Source: DASYPP01 sp036006525 (GTDB lineage Bacteria; Gemmatimonadota; Gemmatimonadetes; Gemmatimonadales; GWC2-71-9). From it: a stretch of 64,000 nucleotides of DNA. Location: NCBI GenBank assembly GCA_036006525.1, contig DASYPP010000069.1:15451-79450 (forward strand), in the 5' to 3' direction. Position numbers and translations under genes: made by a program. The notes under the pieces were generated by a model. It made no database searches. It worked only from the letters and a program-made list of their open reading frames with translations, and was not told where the DNA came from. Positions 23,678-33,750 of the stretch are shown piece after piece. The first letter of the stretch is position 1, and each line of letters starts with the position of its first letter.

Positions 23678-25900
23678 CTACCCCGCGTACTCATCCAACT
23701 GCGCAAACCCGATCAACACCTCCCGCGGTTTACTCCCATCCGGCGGCCCCAGGATTCCCGCGTAGTGCAGCTGGTCGATAATCCGGGCCGCGCGGCCGTA
23801 CCCTATCCGGAGCTTGCGTTGCAGCAGCGAGGTGGACCCACCCTGGTTCTGGATGCAGGCTTCCGCCGCATCCCGGAACAATTCGTCCCGGTCTCCCTCA
23901 TCGGCACCCGGGCCCCCCTCCCCGTCCTCCGCCGCCTCCTGGGCCCGCACTTCTTCCAGGATGTCGGATTCGGGCCGCTCCGCCGCCTTGAGCTGGGCCC
24001 GCCGATCGGCGAACCAGTGCATCACCTTTTCGGTCTCTTCCGTCCCGATGAACGCACCTTGCAGCCGGAGCGGCTCGCTCTTTCCGGGTGGCAGGAAGAG
24101 CATGTCGCCGTTGCCCAGCAGTGCTTCCGCGCCATTCTGGTCCAGGATGGTGCGGCTGTCCACCTTGGACGCGACCCGGAACGCGATTCGGCAGGCAAAG
24201 TTCGCCTTGATCAGGCCGGTGATCACGTTCACCGAGGGGCGCTGGGTGGCGAGGATGATGTGAATGCCGATGGCGCGGGCTTTCTGGGCCAGCATGGCGA
24301 GCGGGGTTTCCACTTCCCCCTGCACCGTCATCATCAGGTCCGCCAACTCGTCCACGATCATCACGATCAGCGGCAGCGCGCCCTCGGTGTACAGCTCGTC
24401 CTGGGGCGGCTCCGGCGGAGTATCGGCCGGCTCCGCGTTGATCGCGGTAAGCGTGAGCTTGGGCCGGGCCGGCATTCGCATCGGCTTGCCCTCTTCGGCC
24501 TTCTTGTTGAAGTCCGCCAGGTTCCGCGCGTTGTTGGCGTGGAGCAGCTTGTAGCGCCGGTCCATCTCGCCCACCGCCCACTTGAGAATGGTGGCCGCAT
24601 CGTGATTGTTGGTGACCACGGCGTGCCGGAGGTGGGGCAGGTCGTTGTACATGGATAGCTCGACCATCTTGGGATCCACCATCAGGAGCCGCAGGTCCTT
24701 CTTGCCGTAGCGATAGACCAGGCTGGTGATGATCGTATTGATGGCGACCGATTTGCCTGAGCCCGTGGCCCCCGCGATCAGAAGGTGTGGCATCTTGGCC
24801 AGGTCGGCGATGACCGGCTTGCCCTCCAGGTCCCGGCCCAGCGCGATCGGCAGCACCGCGCGCGACTGCTGCCACTCTTCGGTCTCGAACAGCTCGCGCA
24901 GGGTGACCATCCGGGCGACCGGATTGGGGACCTCGACGCCGACGGCGCCTTTGCCCGGTATCGGTGCAACCCGGATCGACGGGGCCCGCATGGTGATCGC
25001 CATGTCGTCGGCCAGTGCGGCGATCCGGCCCGCCTTCACCCCCGGCGCCGGCACCACCTCGAACTGGGTGACCACCGGGCCGGTGGTGCGCCCCGCGATA
25101 CTCGCGTCCACCTTGAAGGTCTTCAGCGTGTCGATCAGCTTCTGGCCCAGGCGGTCGAGTTGCGCCCCATCGGCCACCAGGTCGGTAGAGGTTGGCGGAT
25201 GCAGCAGGTCGTTCTGGGGAAACAGCACCTCCTCGTCCCCGCCGGCGGCTTCCGGCTTCGCGGCCGCTTTCTTCGGTTTCTTCTCCTTGCGGCTCGCGGG
25301 GACCGGCCGCTCGAAGATCTCGTTGTCCTCCGGCTCCGGGTCCGGCGCCTTCGCCGACTTGGTCAGGAGCGCGGGGACCGGCAGAGCATCCTCGGCCCCT
25401 TCGACCACCTTGCCGCCTTCGAACCTCTTGAGGGGATGCCAGGCGATAGTCAGCAGGGTGAGGGCCGACAGGGCCAGGAAGGCGAGCAGGAGGCCGCCGG
25501 CGAACCCCACCAGGTTGTACACCCCGGTCGCCAGGAACCCGGGGATCACCCCGATGGCGCGCGCGGTGAGGGTCCATTGGGCGAGGGGCGGATCGAACGA
25601 CGCGGCGGTGACCCTGGTCAGGACGCCGATAGTGTACGGCACCAGCAGGCTCAGCCCGCCCAGCAGGAGCGCCGCCTGTTTCATGGAGACCCGGGGCGTT
25701 CGGTCCAATCCGGCCAGTGCGAGTCCCAGGCCGAGCAAGGGCACACCCACCGCGCCGGCGCCGAGGGCGCGCCAGAGCAGCCGGCCGACACCGCCGCCGA
25801 TGGGTCCGGTGATCTCCAGCGGCAGCAGGGTCAGGCCCAGGAACAGCCCGGCGACGAGGGCCGCGATAGCTCCCAGTCTCCGGCGGGCTTCTTCGCTCAT
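23678..25900 (-). CDS. ftsK: DNA translocase FtsK/SpoIIIE
   Basis: 740 residues. Four to five N-terminal membrane helices (to about 155), a charged Pro/Lys/Glu linker (160-235), then the motor: Walker A GATGSGKS at 377-384, Walker B LIVMIVDELADLMM, and ATQRPSVNVITGLIKANF. The C-terminal gamma winged helix (ACIQNQGGSTSLLQRKLRIG, RAARIIDQLHYAGILGP) reads KOPS-type sequences. It pumps chromosomal DNA through the closing septum. The ATG at 25900 overlaps the comB stop (ATGA). It ends the nine-gene operon. Confidence 0.96.
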   Translation of the reverse strand: MSEEARRRLGAIAALVAGLFLGLTLLPLEITGPIGGGVGRLLWRALGAGAVGVPLLGLGLALAGLDRTPRVSMKQAALLLGGLSLLVPYTIGVLTRVTAASFDPPLAQWTLTARAIGVIPGFLATGVYNLVGFAGGLLLAFLALSALTLLTIAWHPLKRFEGGKVVEGAEDALPVPALLTKSAKAPDPEPEDNEIFERPVPASRKEKKPKKAAAKPEAAGGDEEVLFPQNDLLHPPTSTDLVADGAQLDRLGQKLIDTLKTFKVDASIAGRTTGPVVTQFEVVPAPGVKAGRIAALADDMAITMRAPSIRVAPIPGKGAVGVEVPNPVARMVTLRELFETEEWQQSRAVLPIALGRDLEGKPVIADLAKMPHLLIAGATGSGKSVAINTIITSLVYRYGKKDLRLLMVDPKMVELSMYNDLPHLRHAVVTNNHDAATILKWAVGEMDRRYKLLHANNARNLADFNKKAEEGKPMRMPARPKLTLTAINAEPADTPPEPPQDELYTEGALPLIVMIVDELADLMMTVQGEVETPLAMLAQKARAIGIHIILATQRPSVNVITGLIKANFACRIAFRVASKVDSRTILDQNGAEALLGNGDMLFLPPGKSEPLRLQGAFIGTEETEKVMHWFADRRAQLKAAERPESDILEEVRAQEAAEDGEGGPGADEGDRDELFRDAAEACIQNQGGSTSLLQRKLRIGYGRAARIIDQLHYAGILGPPDGSKPREVLIGFAQLDEYAG

Positions 25901-26633
25901 GGAGTCGGCGCCACGACGGTCACCCGCCGCTCATGGAAGTGCGCCAGCACCGGGTAAGCATCAGGGCGAGCGGCATCGGCCACATCGTCGGCGAAGCCCA
26001 GCTTGGTCAGCTCGCGGCCGGCGCGACTGAAGCGAAACGGGCGATCCCAGTTGGTGCCATAGCGCCGCACCAGGTCGAGACAGGCGATCGCGGCATCGTT
26101 GAGGCCCTTCCGGCTTCGCCGCCCGCCCATCGCTGCCACCGCCAGGCGGCCGGCGCAATAGGCGTCGTCCAGAGAGAAGGCGTTCTCCCGTCCGCAGCAC
26201 ACGATGAGCAGGTCGCGGTCGCGGAGAAACACTTCCCGCGCCCGGGCCCCCACCAGGCTCAGGTTGGCGGCCGCCGCGGGGTAGATCGCCGCGGCCCCGG
26301 CAATCGCCAGCATTGCCGGCGTGCCGTTGGTCGTCCGGAGCACCACCTGCTTTCCCTTGACCGCCTCCGCCGTCATTTCCCGGGGACTGTTCCCCAGGGC
26401 AAACCCGGGGATCCGGACGCAGTTCTGCTCCCCGGCCAGCACCACATCGTCGCCCAGCGTCTGGGCCAGCTTCAGCGCTTCTTCGGTGGAGGCGACCGGG
26501 ATTACCGCCCTGGCGCCGTTGGCGAGCGCGGCGCACATCGTGGTGGTGGCCCGGAGGACGTCCACCACCAGCACCGTGCGGCCCCCGGTCTCATTCTGGC
26601 TGAGGCCGAGAGGAGAAAAGATGATATCGAGTT

Positions 26634-26637
<4 letters not shown>
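25897..26637 (-). CDS. comB: 2-phosphosulfolactate phosphatase family protein (ComB)
   Basis: 246 residues. Family blocks are VVDVLRATTTMCAALANGA, GEQNCVRIPGFALGNSPRE, LRTTNGTPAML, CCGRENAFSLDDAYCAGRL and a C-terminal GFADDVADAARPD. ComB is a Mg2+ phosphatase first described in coenzyme M synthesis of archaea; bacterial homologues are common where coenzyme M is absent, so the natural substrate here is unknown. It is coupled to accC and ftsK by 4-bp ATGA overlaps on both sides. Confidence 0.9.
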
Positions 26638-27991
<1,354 letters not shown>

Positions 27992-27992
<1 letters not shown>

Positions 27993-29182
27993 CAGGGTTG
28001 GAACTGCTGCGACAGGTCGTCCGAGGACTGCGGCCTGGGCGTCCCGGCGATTTCGCTGAACGTCCGGTCCGACGCCGAATCGATACCCGACGCCCGGAGC
28101 GCGAACTCGCTGGGATTGGACGAATAGAACAGCGCGCTCTCGTAGGAAATGATCTTGTCCCGGTACCACCGCATGAGCGACTGGTCGAAAGACTGCATGC
28201 CGTACGACACCGTGCCCTCGGCGATGAGATCCGGAATGTTGAGCGCCTTCTCGATGTCCCGGATGTTGTCGGCCACCGCGGCGGAGTTGATGAGCACTTC
28301 GGACGCCGCCACCCGGCCCTTGCCGTCGGCCCGGGGCACCAGGCGGAGACACACCACCGCCTGCAGCGCGGTGGAGAGCAACGAGCGGATTTCCTGGTGC
28401 TGGTGCGGCGGGTAGAACGAGATGACCCGGTTGATGGTCTGGGTGGCGTCCGTCGTGTGCAGCGTGGAGAACACCAGGTGTCCGGTATCGGCGGCCTTGA
28501 GCGCGGTGTCCAACGTCTCCATGTCCCGGATCTCGCCGATCAGGATGACGTCAGGGTCCTGCCGCAATACGTGGCGCAGGGCCGAGCCGAAGGAAAGGGT
28601 GTCGCTTCCCACCTCCCGCTGCGAGATATTCGCCTGGATGTCCCGGTGCAGGAACTCGATCGGGTCTTCGATGGTGATGATGTTGACCCGGCGGTTGTGA
28701 TTCACGTGGTTGATCAGCGCCGCGAGGCAGGTGGACTTGCCGGAGCCGGTCACCCCGGTCACCAGGACAAGGCCCCGGGGCCGCAGCGCGATTTCCTCCA
28801 GGACCTCGGGGAGGTACAGCTCCTTGACCGTCTTCACCTCGTAGGGAATCGCCCGGAAGGCAAAGGCGAGGGTGCCGCGCTGCTGGTAGATGTTGGTCCG
28901 GAACCGGCCCACCCCGGGAACCCCGATCGCGAAGTCGGCTTCCTTCTTTTCGGAGAACTCCTTCACCTGGCGCGGCGTCATGATCTGCTCCGCCAGCAGT
29001 TTCAGGTCCTCCGGCTTGAGCGGCTGCATGGCCAGGGGAGTCAGGTCGCCGTTGACCCGGATGGTGGGCGCCCGCCCGACCTTGAGCAGCAGGTCGGAAC
29101 CGTTCCGCTGCACCATCTGGGAAATCGCCTGCTTGAAATTGAAAGTGGGCTGGCCGGGTGCGCCGGCGGTTGGTTCAGCCAT
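27992..29182 (-). CDS. pilT: Type IV pilus retraction ATPase (PilT family)
   Basis: 396 residues. Walker A GVTGSGKS at 143-150, Asp box IITIEDPIEFLH, Walker B PDVILIGEIRDMETL, His box STLHTTDATQTINRV. The N-terminal PAS-like domain has NGSDLLLKVGRAPTIRVNG. It should power pilus disassembly for twitching or uptake from the cytoplasmic side; a PilU assignment is possible because the usual AIRAG segment is not evident. No other pilus gene is in view. It sits between accB and accC, overlapping accB by 8 bp. Confidence 0.9.
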
Positions 29183-29656
29183 TGGGATCCACCCGGAAGA
29201 GGACGGTGCCGAACTCGACCGGCTGGGTATCCTCGACAGAAATCTCCCGAACTACGCCGGTTATTTCGGCCTCAATCTCGTTCATGATCTTCATCGCTTC
29301 GATGATGCATACGGTCTGCCCCGCGACCACCCGCGATCCCACCTTGATGTACGGCTCGGCGCCCGGCTCCGGCGCGCGGTAGAAAGTGCCGACCATCGGC
29401 GACTTGATTTCCTTGAGCGCAACGGTCGGGGCGGGCGTTTCCGCCCGGGGCGGCGCGTCAGGGGCGGCGTGGACGTGGCCCAGGTGGGAACCTGGCGCTG
29501 CCGGCGGGAGGTGGTAGACCGGGGCGGCCGCCGGGGCTACACCATAGCCGTTGCGGGTGACGACGAGACCCCGCCCGAACCAGCCCTTGACCTCGATAGA
29601 GCCGAGCTCGGGATGGTCCCGGAGAATCTGGGTGAGACGTTCGATGTCGTCGATGT

Positions 29657-29660
<4 letters not shown>
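29175..29660 (-). CDS. accB: Acetyl-CoA carboxylase, biotin carboxyl carrier protein
   Basis: 161 residues. An N-terminal helical region (IDDIERLTQILRDHPELGSI), an Ala/Pro-rich linker (41-80), then the biotinyl domain with KSPMVGTFYRAP and EAMKIMNEIEAEITG. Lys124 is the biotin attachment site. It shuttles CO2 from AccC to the carboxyltransferase. Its ATG overlaps the efp stop (ATGA), and its end overlaps pilT by 8 bp. The efp-accB-accC order is common, but the inserted pilT is not. Confidence 0.95.
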
Positions 29661-30217
<557 letters not shown>

Positions 30218-30224
30218 GGCCGCC

Positions 30225-31307
30225 TCAAGTCAGTTCGATAAGCTCGGAGGCGCCGCGCGAAAGCAGGGTGGCGCCATCGTTGCCCAAGTGTATGTCCTCC
30301 TCCAATCTCACCCCGCCCCAGCCCGGAAAATAGATCCCCGGCTCCACCGTGACCACGGCATCCCGGGGCAGGAGATCCTCGGCCTGGGCCGAAACCCTTG
30401 GCGCTTCATGCACTTCCAGCCCCAGCCCATGGCCCAGCGAGTGGCCGAATGCGGGGCCGAATCCGTGTCCGGCGATGAAATCCCGGGCCAACGCGTCGAG
30501 CTGGCGTGCCGGCATTCCGGCCCGGCCCTGGAGGATCGCCCGTTCCTGGGCGCGGCGCACGACGTCGTATACCGCACGCTGCCGTTCATCGGCCGGGGCT
30601 CCCACTACGAACGTGCGGGTGAGATCGGCACAATACCCGTCCACCTGCGCGCCAAAATCCAGCAGCAGCCAATCGCCTGCGCCCAGCACCCGGCGACTGG
30701 TCCGCGCGTGGGGCAGGGCCGAGCGGGGACCCGACGCCACGATCGTAGGGAACGGGTGCCACTCGCTCTCCCGGCGCCGCAGGCTGGCTTCCAGTTCCGC
30801 CGCCACCTCGTACTCGGACTGGCCCACCCGAATGCGGGGGAGCACCTCGTCGAGGGCCTCGTCGGCCAGCAGCGCCGCGACCCGTATGGCGGCGATCTCT
30901 TCCGGCGTCTTGCTCGCCCGGAGCTTCTCGACCACGTCGGTCGTGGGCACCAGCAGCGATCGGGCTCCGGCCAGCCGCTCGATGTCACGCAGGGTCGCAA
31001 TGTGCGCCTCGTAACCCAGGCTGGGGAGACTCAAGTCCCCGATCACCCGCTTCAACCGGTCCCACACGCTCACCGAGTCGATTTCCACCCGGGCTGACCT
31101 GCCCACTTCCTGTTCAGCCTGGGTGGCGTAGCGGAAATCGCTGAACAGAATCGTTGCGTCGGCCGTGATCAGCAGCAGCGCCGCGGAGCCGGTGAACCCG
31201 GTGAGATAGCGGATGTTGGGCAGGTGCTGCACCAGCAGCCCTTCGAGCTCCAGCACCTGCAGCGCGGCTCGCACGGCGGCGAGTCGCTCGTCCCGCCGGT
31301 CAGCCAC
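30225..31307 (-). CDS. pepP: Xaa-Pro aminopeptidase (M24 family)
   Basis: 360 residues from the GTG at 31307. The N-terminal creatinase-like domain has LPNIRYLTGFTGSAALLLI and the C-terminal pita-bread domain has the metal ligands: DFGAQVDGYCADLTR (two Asp), GHSLGHGLGLEVHEAP (His), VVTVEPGIYFP (Glu) and VRLEEDIHL (Glu). It removes N-terminal residues before proline. The start is chosen because the N-terminal domain begins there and the GTG overlaps the aroQ stop by 8 bp; an extension to 31430 would lie inside aroQ. Grouping with efp is frequent in bacteria. Confidence 0.92.
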   Translation of the reverse strand: MADRRDERLAAVRAALQVLELEGLLVQHLPNIRYLTGFTGSAALLLITADATILFSDFRYATQAEQEVGRSARVEIDSVSVWDRLKRVIGDLSLPSLGYEAHIATLRDIERLAGARSLLVPTTDVVEKLRASKTPEEIAAIRVAALLADEALDEVLPRIRVGQSEYEVAAELEASLRRRESEWHPFPTIVASGPRSALPHARTSRRVLGAGDWLLLDFGAQVDGYCADLTRTFVVGAPADERQRAVYDVVRRAQERAILQGRAGMPARQLDALARDFIAGHGFGPAFGHSLGHGLGLEVHEAPRVSAQAEDLLPRDAVVTVEPGIYFPGWGGVRLEEDIHLGNDGATLLSRGASELIELT

Positions 31308-31734
31308 GGAGTCGCTGGGCCAGCGCCTGGAGGCCGAGGGTGTAACTCTGCATGCCGAAACCGGCGACCACCCCGATCGCAAGGTCGGCGAGCAGCGAGT
31401 GCCGCCGCTCCGGCTCCCGCGCAAAGACATTGGAGAGGTGAACTTCGACGAACGGAATCCGGACGCCGAGCAGCGCGTCCCTGAGCGCGAGACTGGTGTG
31501 AGTCCAGGCCGCCGCGTTCACCAGCGCCCCGGCGGCGGTTCCCTCCAGGCGGTGAATCGCCTCGATCAGCTCCCCTTCATGGTTGGTCTGGACCCAGTCG
31601 ATCTTCAGTCCCAGCCGGTCGCCCTCCGCCCGAACCGCGCGCTCGATCTCGGTCAGCGTGGCAGTCCCGTAGATCTCGGGCTCCCGCCGGCCCAGAAGAT
31701 TCAGATTGGGGCCATTCAATACTCCGACCAGCAT
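31300..31734 (-). CDS. aroQ: 3-dehydroquinate dehydratase, type II
   Basis: 144 residues with all class II motifs: NGPNLNLLGRREPEIYG (flexible loop Arg and catalytic Tyr), QTNHEGELIEAIH, LVNAAAWTHTSLALRDAL and PFVEVHLSNVFAREPERRHS (catalytic His). It dehydrates 3-dehydroquinate in the shikimate pathway as a dodecamer. The ATG directly follows the stop of the TPR gene (TGAATG). The family length of about 145 is matched. Confidence 0.96.
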   Translation of the reverse strand: MLVGVLNGPNLNLLGRREPEIYGTATLTEIERAVRAEGDRLGLKIDWVQTNHEGELIEAIHRLEGTAAGALVNAAAWTHTSLALRDALLGVRIPFVEVHLSNVFAREPERRHSLLADLAIGVVAGFGMQSYTLGLQALAQRLRG

Positions 31735-33543
31735 TCAGCGCTTGAGCCCCTTCAACCATTTATGGAATTGTTCCAGGTCGTCCTGGTCGCCATCGGAATG
31801 GCGGATGGTGCGGACACGGGTACCGCCGGCCGGCGGCGCGGGGCGCTCACCGAAGAATTCATCGAAGGAGGATCCCGGCTTCCGCTCGGCCGGCTCGGTA
31901 GCCTCGGGGCCTGCCACCACGGGGGGGACCGGGGAAGAATCCTCTCCGAAAATCGCGCTCAGGGAAAGCGGTCCACTCGCGGGCCGGGTGGGCTCGCCGC
32001 TCGAGGATCCTTCGGCATCGTTGAAAGCCTCGTCCATGGTTGGAGTGGAATCACCATCGGCGGGCGCGGATGTCTCGGCCGCTGGGGCCACGGCCGCACC
32101 GTTGCCGGATTCTTCAAGCCGCGCCGACAACAAGTCGCCGAAATATGCGGAAACCGACTGCCCCCCGGTTTGGGCCGCACCGAACCCGCGCGGGGACTGG
32201 ACCGCCGGCGGTGGCGAAGCTCGGCGCTGCAGTCGGGCAACCTTGTCCTTGAGCCCGTCATCATCGGGGGAGCGAACCAGCAGCTGGCGGTACACTTCGA
32301 GCGCTTCCGCGTGATGGCCCTGGGCGGCGTACACGTCGCCCATGGTCTCGGTGACCAGCAAGTCGGACTCCGGGCTCACCATTTCGACACCGGCCGGCTC
32401 TGGCTCTTCCATCGGCTCTTCGGCCTCCGGCTCCAACTCTTCCGGCACCTCCTCCTCCATGTCGGCCGGCGCCGCGGCGGGTGGCACGAACGGTTCGAAG
32501 TGTTCCAGGCTGGGCGGCGCTACTTCTTCCGGTTCAGGACTCGACGCGTCTTCCGGGGAGGGCTTCCACAACCCGGCGGGGGAGGCCGACTCGTCGGCGG
32601 TTTCCTCGGGCTCCGGGTCCGCGGGAGCCATGGAAGCGGGCATGTCCTCTTCAAACCGGGGCGCGAAACCACCGCTGCCCCGCCCGCCCAGCAGATCGGC
32701 GTCGCTGGGAACCTGGTACTCCGATGTGGAGCTGGGACGGAGCACGATTTCCTCGTGCCGCTCCACCCCGACGGCGAAGTCCTCGCCGGGCGGCTCGTCC
32801 GACGCTGCCAGGGCGGATTGCATCGGGTCCTCACCCAGTGGTGGGACCTCCGCCTGTGGGGCTTCCTCCCGCTGCTCAGCCAGCGCAAACATCTCGTCCA
32901 GGTCGGGAGCGTCCAGCGCCTCCTGCATCGGCTGGGTGACTTCTACTTCCACGACGGGTGCCTGCGGAGGAATCTCGACCGTCTCCTCGAGGTCCAATCG
33001 GATGGCCGGGGTCTTGGCGGTGACCGGTTCAGAGCGGGCAGGTGTGGGTGCTTCGGCTGGGACCGTCACGACCTCCGCGGTCTTCTCCGGAGGCGGTTCG
33101 GAAGGAAGGTCGAGCGTGGCCATCTTGTCGTGCTGCTCCCGGATGATGCTCAACCGGGTGAGTTGCAGCCGGGCGTCTTCGTTGCTGCCGTCGATCGACA
33201 GCAGGTAATTGAGCCAGTCCTCCGATTCACCGAAACGGACCTGCCGCTCGGTAATGTCCGCCAGCGCCTTGATGGCGATGACGTTTTCCTTGTCCAGTTC
33301 GAGTACGCGGCGAAAGGCCGTCTCAGCGCCGGGAAGGTCTCCCAGGTCGAGCTGACAGCGGCCCAGGACGATGCTCGCCGAGAGGTAGTCAGGGTGGAGT
33401 TGAAGCCCGTACTTCAGGATCTCAAGCGCGCGGGGCACATCGCCCGCCTTGCGATAGGCATCCGCCAGCGGGGCGAAGGTGCGGCCTTCGGGATTCTCCC
33501 TGTGACGCCTTTCGAGCTTGTCGATCTCGCTGGTGTAGGCCAT
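31735..33543 (-). CDS. TPR protein with long acidic, Pro-rich linker
   Basis: 602 residues. The first about 150 contain TPR units (RTFAPLADAYRKAGDVPRAL, HPDYLSASIVLGRCQLDLGD, NVIAIKALADITERQVRFG). About 150-370 is a Glu/Pro/Ala-rich, probably disordered stretch. Another TPR-like unit follows (VTETMGDVYAAQGHHAEALE, VYRQLLVRSPDDDGLKDKV), then further linker and an ordered C-terminal block (DEFFGERPAP ... DDLEQFHKWLKGLKR). No signal peptide, so it is cytosolic. It opens the nine-gene operon and shares style, not close sequence, with the TPR protein at 37267-39639. It probably acts as a scaffold; partners are unknown. Confidence 0.75.
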   Translation of the reverse strand: MAYTSEIDKLERRHRENPEGRTFAPLADAYRKAGDVPRALEILKYGLQLHPDYLSASIVLGRCQLDLGDLPGAETAFRRVLELDKENVIAIKALADITERQVRFGESEDWLNYLLSIDGSNEDARLQLTRLSIIREQHDKMATLDLPSEPPPEKTAEVVTVPAEAPTPARSEPVTAKTPAIRLDLEETVEIPPQAPVVEVEVTQPMQEALDAPDLDEMFALAEQREEAPQAEVPPLGEDPMQSALAASDEPPGEDFAVGVERHEEIVLRPSSTSEYQVPSDADLLGGRGSGGFAPRFEEDMPASMAPADPEPEETADESASPAGLWKPSPEDASSPEPEEVAPPSLEHFEPFVPPAAAPADMEEEVPEELEPEAEEPMEEPEPAGVEMVSPESDLLVTETMGDVYAAQGHHAEALEVYRQLLVRSPDDDGLKDKVARLQRRASPPPAVQSPRGFGAAQTGGQSVSAYFGDLLSARLEESGNGAAVAPAAETSAPADGDSTPTMDEAFNDAEGSSSGEPTRPASGPLSLSAIFGEDSSPVPPVVAGPEATEPAERKPGSSFDEFFGERPAPPAGGTRVRTIRHSDGDQDDLEQFHKWLKGLKR

Positions 33544-33584
33544 CCCGGGGTTCCGTTAGCTAAGTTGTTGTCAGAATTGGACTA

Positions 33585-33613
33585 AACGTAAGGGTCACGG
33601 GCGGTACTGTCAA
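33585..33613 (-). promoter_or_regulatory. Candidate promoter of the TPR-to-ftsK operon
   Basis: On the minus strand TTGACA (33613-33608) and TACGTT (33590-33585) are separated by 17 bp, about 42 bp upstream of the ATG at 33543. The -35 box is perfect and the -10 box moderate. The spacer holds GTGACCC, a half-site like that in the divergent promoter at 33681-33709. Confidence 0.55.
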
Positions 33614-33680
33614 CAGGCCCGAACCGATGTCGGTCCTTCGGGCATCTCACCACTTGGCGATCGGAGCCGGGGCAAGTCGC

Positions 33681-33709
33681 TTGAGATTCGGGGTCATGAC
33701 CCTTAGAAT
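33681..33709 (+). promoter_or_regulatory. Candidate promoter of the PpiD-like gene with a palindrome in the spacer
   Basis: TTGAGA (33681-33686) and TAGAAT (33704-33709) are 17 bp apart. The spacer contains the perfect 12-bp palindrome GGGTCATGACCC (33691-33702), placed where an operator would control RNA polymerase. The start codon lies about 40 bp downstream. Confidence 0.55.
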
Positions 33710-33750
33710 TCGAGGTTCCTTACTTCTCCAACCAGCTGGTGTTACTCGTT

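Noticed and set aside
27993..28352. Longer AccC N-terminus
   Set aside because: The extra residues are the antisense-style shadow of pilT; the conserved start is at 27992.
31213..33585. A 790-codon plus-strand frame
   Set aside because: Antisense to aroQ and the TPR gene; composition is Arg/Gly/His-rich without recognisable structure.
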